Source: an archaeon | GTDB lineage: Archaea; EX4484-52; WAPT01 | Direction: 5' to 3' | NCBI GenBank assembly: GCA_029258795.1 | Contig: JAPDKB010000005.1 | Location: 1-54,041, forward strand | DNA length: 54,041 bases | In this document: in pieces, positions 50,969 to 54,041 of the stretch | Layout of the letters: each line of letters opens with the position of its first letter | How positions within the stretch are numbered: position 1 is the stretch's first letter | Program-made: the position numbers and the translations under genes | Notes under the pieces: generated by a model | Database searches by the model: none | Seen by the model: the letters and a program-made list of their open reading frames with translations, nothing else | Told to the model about the DNA's origin: nothing

Positions 50969-51808
50969 TCATTTTTTCTGAGTTGCCTCATCCAGAGCAA
51001 GAGCATGCATCTGGGCTTTTTGGAGCAACAGCTCCATCACATCCTTCTCATATATCTCAGCATTGTAAGCAAGGTTGAATGCATGGCTGTATGCCTCCAC
51101 AAGCTTGAGCTCCACAACATCTCTTGCTGGATAGTCCGCATTGTAAGCAAGGTTGAACGCGTGCTGCACAGCGGTTATTATATTGTTCTCATACTCTGAA
51201 GCATCAACATCGAGCACGTCCTGAGTGTAAACCACACCATCCTCCCATGCTCCCACAAGCTTCAATCCAATGGATGATGCTTTTATTCCCAACTTCATGA
51301 GCACGTTGGCAACCTTTTCATTTATAACATCTCCAGCATCCAATAGTTTGCAGTCCTCCATAACCACAATGTTCTGGCCCTGAATCGACGCCTTTATACC
51401 GACTGATTTTAAATCACTAATGATTGGACCGGGAGGAAGGTCTGTTGGTCCTGCAGGCACAACAATTTCCCTTTCCGCCTTATCTCCTGCCTTTGCAAAC
51501 GTGGGTGTTCTCCTCTTCTTTATCAGCTTGAACAGTTTGAACGGGTTGTCGTTGGAGAGCAGTATGGCTGGCATCTCAACATCAAGTTCCATCAGCTTCT
51601 CCAAATTTGGCTTTCCAGCTGCTTTTAGAGCCCTTTCTATTATGCTCTTTTTCTCCACCTTGATGAAGGCGACATCTCTCAACTCCTTCCTTATCTTCTG
51701 GAATGGATCTGAAGGCAATCCCTTTATGTCTATTATTCCAATCACTCTGTGTTTCTTGATCATGTCAGCGAGCTCTTTTGCACGTTTTACCTTTTCCTCC
51801 TTCACCAT
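50969..51808 (-). CDS. rplP0: Ribosomal protein P0 (L10), lacking the GLFG-type tail
   Basis: 279 residues. The RNA-binding N-terminal domain (KHRVIGIIDIKGLPSDPFQK) and the insertion domain (VVPAGPTDLPPGPIISDL) are intact. The C-terminal spine has repeated P1-binding helices: AVQHAFNLAYNADYP, AYSHAFNLAYNAEIY and AQMHALALDEA. The protein then stops at ATQKK without the acidic linker and LFG motif seen in typical archaeal P0 of about 330-340 residues, whereas P1 in the same operon keeps it. The stop codon is followed by a normal spacer to P1, so a frameshift is not obvious. Confidence 0.95.
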   Translation of the reverse strand: MVKEEKVKRAKELADMIKKHRVIGIIDIKGLPSDPFQKIRKELRDVAFIKVEKKSIIERALKAAGKPNLEKLMELDVEMPAILLSNDNPFKLFKLIKKRRTPTFAKAGDKAEREIVVPAGPTDLPPGPIISDLKSVGIKASIQGQNIVVMEDCKLLDAGDVINEKVANVLMKLGIKASSIGLKLVGAWEDGVVYTQDVLDVDASEYENNIITAVQHAFNLAYNADYPARDVVELKLVEAYSHAFNLAYNAEIYEKDVMELLLQKAQMHALALDEATQKK

Positions 51809-51819
51809 AGAGCACTACC

Positions 51820-52461
51820 TCAAAACTCATCCACTTTTACCGGAGAGCCCATCGTGGTTTTTATATATACACTTTTTATGTTGTTTCTGCCGTTTGGAAG
51901 CTTGTTTATTATGGCAGACATAACCGCATCAAAATTCTTTTTGAGGTCCTCATCACTCATGTTCTCAGTGCCTATGGGGCACTGGATTAGGGGAGCATCC
52001 TTAAGCACTATTCTAACGCTTCTCTTAAGCCTGTCAACTATCGTTTTTATGTCGGCCTGTGGGGGCACGGGCTTTGGCATTTTGTTGCGCGGCCCCAAAT
52101 ATTTACCCAGGCTCTTACCTATCCTAGCCATTAATTGTGGTTCAGCCAGGAAAAAGTCCACGCTCTTCACAAGCTTCTTTATCTTTCGCTTGTCTCCTTC
52201 GAGCTCTTCCAGCATCTTTTCGTTTACAACCTCATCTGCTATCCCCTTAGCCACCTCAGCCAAGCTCTTCCCTACAACACAAACCTTTGCATCTTTACCC
52301 CTACCTGCTGGAAGCATGACCTCCATCACAAACCTGTTTGATGGATTTTTGAGATCAACATCCTTGACGTTAACTATAAGATCTACTGTCTGCGTGAAAT
52401 TTCTCTTCTTGCTGTTCTCCCTCATTTTCTTGATGGCTTCATCAATCTTCATCGGCATCAC
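51820..52461 (-). CDS. rpl1: Ribosomal protein L1
   Basis: 213 residues, normal length for archaeal L1. The conserved [20 protein letters not shown] region and the domain II block [16 protein letters not shown] are present. The C-terminal [19 protein letters not shown] closes domain I. The start overlaps the L11 stop by 4 bases. L1 forms the mobile L1 stalk and in methanogens represses its own operon by binding mRNA; no matching site could be confirmed here. Confidence 0.97.
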   Translation of the reverse strand: MMPMKIDEAIKKMRENSKKRNFTQTVDLIVNVKDVDLKNPSNRFVMEVMLPAGRGKDAKVCVVGKSLAEVAKGIADEVVNEKMLEELEGDKRKIKKLVKSVDFFLAEPQLMARIGKSLGKYLGPRNKMPKPVPPQADIKTIVDRLKRSVRIVLKDAPLIQCPIGTENMSDEDLKKNFDAVMSAIINKLPNGRNNIKSVYIKTTMGSPVKVDEF

Positions 52462-52940
52462 TCCTTGAGCAGGTCATCATACTTACCTTCATCAATTTCA
52501 TTAATCACTTCCTTGGGGTGTTTACCCTCAACCGTAACGCCAAAGGAAACACAAGCCCCCACTATACATTTAACAGCACCTTTGAGTGTTTTTGCAAGCA
52601 TACTGTCTCTCTTCATCTTAGCTATCTTAACAACCTGTTCCATGGTTAGATTCCCAACCCATTCCTTGCCCGGTTCCTTGGCGAGCTTCTCAACCCCGAG
52701 CTCTTTCTTGACAAGCTGCGAAACGGGTGGAGAGCCAACCTCTATTTTGAATTCCTTGGTGTCAGTATCAACTATCACCTTCACAGGCACCTTCATTCCG
52801 GCAAAATCCTTCGTTTTCTCGTTTATAGCATCTATGACTTCCTTTATGTTGACTTTCAGCTGTCCGAGCGCCGGTCCTAAAGGTGGGGCAGGCGTGGCTT
52901 TCCCTCCTTCCACCAGCGCTTCAACGATTTTTTCAGGCAT
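52458..52940 (-). CDS. rpl11: Ribosomal protein L11
   Basis: 160 residues. The N-terminal [20 protein letters not shown] is the diagnostic Pro-rich L11 loop. The C-terminal RNA-binding domain has [20 protein letters not shown] and [18 protein letters not shown]. It binds the GTPase-associated centre of 23S rRNA beside P0. It overlaps L1 by 4 bases and follows spt5 by 7 bases. Confidence 0.97.
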   Translation of the reverse strand: MPEKIVEALVEGGKATPAPPLGPALGQLKVNIKEVIDAINEKTKDFAGMKVPVKVIVDTDTKEFKIEVGSPPVSQLVKKELGVEKLAKEPGKEWVGNLTMEQVVKIAKMKRDSMLAKTLKGAVKCIVGACVSFGVTVEGKHPKEVINEIDEGKYDDLLKE

Positions 52941-52947
52941 AATGGCA

Positions 52948-53388
52948 TCACTCTTCCTTTATCACTTTAAGCAGGTCTGCCTTGATGGTTATAGGGATGG
53001 GCACAGCGGAGTCAATAAGCTCGATTTTCGCTTCCCTCTTATCCTCATCAACCTTAATAACTTTGGCGCGCTCTCTCTTGAAAGGTCCGCCGATTATCTC
53101 AACTAGATCTCCCTCCTTCACCTTTATCTCTTCAACCTCTGGCTTGAGGAACTTTTCAACATCATCTATCGTTACTTCCTTTTCTATTAGCCCTCTGACG
53201 TGAGGCACTCCTGTCACGAGCTTCCTTATCTCATCCTCACTCTCGCCCTCTATGAACACGTATCCTTTGAGCTCTGCTGGCGCAAGCAATGCTTTTATTG
53301 CAAGTTTTTTCGCTTTCACCTTAGCTTCCAGAGCATCCATCACTATCTTCTCCCTTCCTATAGTCACGCGTGCGGTCATGATGGTCAT
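52948..53388 (-). CDS. spt5: Transcription elongation factor Spt5 (NusG family)
   Basis: About 146 residues. The NGN domain ([52 protein letters not shown]) is followed by a KOW domain ([20 protein letters not shown]). The start is ambiguous among GTG 53397, ATG 53388 and ATG 53379; the ATG forms fit archaeal NGN openings best. Spt5 with Spt4 clamps RNA polymerase and couples it to the ribosome. It is second in the operon, after secE. Confidence 0.94.
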   Translation of the reverse strand: MTIMTARVTIGREKIVMDALEAKVKAKKLAIKALLAPAELKGYVFIEGESEDEIRKLVTGVPHVRGLIEKEVTIDDVEKFLKPEVEEIKVKEGDLVEIIGGPFKRERAKVIKVDEDKREAKIELIDSAVPIPITIKADLLKVIKEE

Positions 53389-53401
53389 ACAAATCACTCG
53401 T

Positions 53402-53596
53402 TCACATGTTTATGTAAGAGCTGAGCAGCACGAACAGCGAAAATATGGCAAAACCGATAGCGCCGATTATTGCCATACCCGCCAGCGTTATCTTCACGGT
53501 GAGTTTTATCTCTTCCAGATTGGGCTTTTTCATTATCTTGAGCACTCTAACACATCTGTTGATGAAGTTTTTGGCACTTCCTGCAATGTCCTTCAT
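53402..53596 (-). CDS. secE: Preprotein translocase subunit SecE
   Basis: 64 residues from MKDIAGSAKNFINRCVRVLK, preferred because the Shine-Dalgarno GGAGGT lies 9 bases upstream; the GTG three codons earlier overlaps that site. An amphipathic helix with the conserved KKPNLEEIKLTVKIT hinge precedes one transmembrane helix (GMAIIGAIGFAIFSLFVLL). This is the normal archaeal SecE/Sec61-gamma. First gene of the ribosomal stalk operon. Confidence 0.94.
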   Translation of the reverse strand: MKDIAGSAKNFINRCVRVLKIMKKPNLEEIKLTVKITLAGMAIIGAIGFAIFSLFVLLSSYINM

Positions 53597-53693
53597 TCCG
53601 ATCACACCTCCATCAGAACGCGCCCCTCCTGCCCCCTCCGGGCAGTACAGCGGGCGAGATAGCTTGCATTTATACCATCAAAATTTAAAAAAG
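53597..53693 (-). promoter_or_regulatory. Promoter and GC-rich hairpin leader of the secE-ribosomal operon
   Basis: TATA-like sequences are at 53683-53693 (CTTTTTTAAAT on the minus strand) and 53669-53675 (TATAAAT). In the predicted leader, CTGCCC and GGGCAG (53640-53645 with 53629-53634) form a perfect 6-bp stem around a 5-nt loop. An outer stem pairs CGCCC (53652-53656) with GGGCG (53621-53625). The GC-rich block stands out from its AT-rich surroundings. The Shine-Dalgarno for secE follows at about 53606-53611. A regulatory RNA structure for the operon is plausible. Confidence 0.5.
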
Positions 53694-53788
53694 TTTATGA
53701 TTCCGGTATTGGCAATTTTTACTAAACTATATATGCAGTGAAAATTTTATTTTTATATTGGTTGAAAAGCATGCAATCGCGTGGTTAG

Positions 53789-54041
53789 ATGCATGTCAGA
53801 ATCTTCATTTTGTTTGGGTTGGTAATCATTTTATTATGGAGCGGGATTGCCTCAGCTTCAACCCTCATAGTAAACCAGACCTCTCCCACATGTACAACAG
53901 GAGATGCTTACTTCTCAACCATACAGGATGCGGTCAACGCTGCAATTGATGGTGACACCATTATTGTTTGCCCTGGAACATACACGGAAAACGTGGATGT
54001 AAATGTGTCTGTTGAAATACGCTCTTACTCCCAGAACCCCA
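53789..54041 (+). CDS. Secreted parallel beta-helix (NosD/pectin-lyase-like) protein, N-terminal part
   Basis: 84 codons are visible before the right edge. A signal peptide (VRIFILFGLVIILLWSGIAS then ASA) is followed by VNQTSPTCTTGDAYFSTIQD with AVNAAIDGDTIIVCPGTYTE and NVDVNVSVEIRS. The D-G-D-T-I-x-V-x-P-G-T-Y pattern is the usual first coil of parallel beta-helix surface proteins in archaea. Several N-X-T/S sequons are present. A TATA-like CTATATATG at about 53727-53735 lies upstream. The protein is probably large and continues beyond the window. Confidence 0.85.
   Translation, partial: MHVRIFILFGLVIILLWSGIASASTLIVNQTSPTCTTGDAYFSTIQDAVNAAIDGDTIIVCPGTYTENVDVNVSVEIRSYSQNP

Overview
The window is archaeal chromosomal DNA. 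It carries an archaeal secE-spt5-L11-L1-P0-P1 operon, a family B DNA polymerase, archaeal SecD/SecF, AglB (STT3), type II methionine aminopeptidase, geranylgeranyl reductase, DUF373, an Era-like GTPase/DUF2073/zinc-ribbon trio, XerA, KaiC-like ATPases, and tRNAs with bulge-helix-bulge introns. TATA-like boxes commonly lie about 25 nt before leaderless starts. The content fits a euryarchaeal or DPANN-type lineage; I cannot name it further.

Layout. 1-9.4 kb: an AT-rich surface-glycan cluster (GT4, epimerase, eukaryote-type UDP-galactopyranose mutase, galactofuranosyltransferase-like GT2, TagB/F-like transferase, a nucleotidyltransferase-HAD fusion, a decayed transposase, a flippase). 9.6-17.2 kb: an HTH-MNT/HEPN toxin-antitoxin pair, then the N-glycosylation core (GPT/AglH-like, AglB, a GT-C-like protein, a DPPR-synthase-like UbiA) and an orphan HTH-MNT. 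17.3-26.5 kb: geranylgeranyl reductase and an envelope gene set (a 1671-residue Ig-like membrane protein, a short paralogue, and a KaiC-like ATPase with four repeated N-terminal motifs). 26.6-37.6 kb: housekeeping genes. 37.6-38.6 kb: a very AT-rich gene-free gap containing a 28-bp palindrome with the exact 11+6+11 architecture of a Xer/dif site. 38.6-43.9 kb: an accessory region with HNH nuclease, EVE-like/PD-(D/E)XK nuclease, toxin-antitoxin pairs and broken genes. 43.9-50.5 kb: CBS protein, KaiC, two paralogous membrane proteins, XerA, two intron-containing tRNAs, and an ATP-cone nuclease. 50.6-53.6 kb: the ribosomal stalk operon. The right edge enters a secreted beta-helix protein.

How it fits together. 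The left third can make activated sugars (epimerase, mutase, nucleotidyltransferase), build a lipid-linked glycan (GPT, GT4, GT2, polyprenyl-phosphoribose route), flip it (Wzx-like) and transfer it to Asn (AglB). The large secreted proteins in the window are rich in N-X-S/T sequons and are natural acceptors. SecE/SecD/SecF would export them. XerA at 47.3 kb and the dif-like palindrome at 38.45 kb form a candidate chromosome dimer resolution system; the arm sequence of that palindrome also covers the xerA start codon. The most unusual items are this site and its extra half-sites, a tRNA-Gln intron in the T-loop with a perfect BHB motif, the KaiC/envelope cluster, and the combination of galactofuranose and phosphoribosyl-lipid genes.
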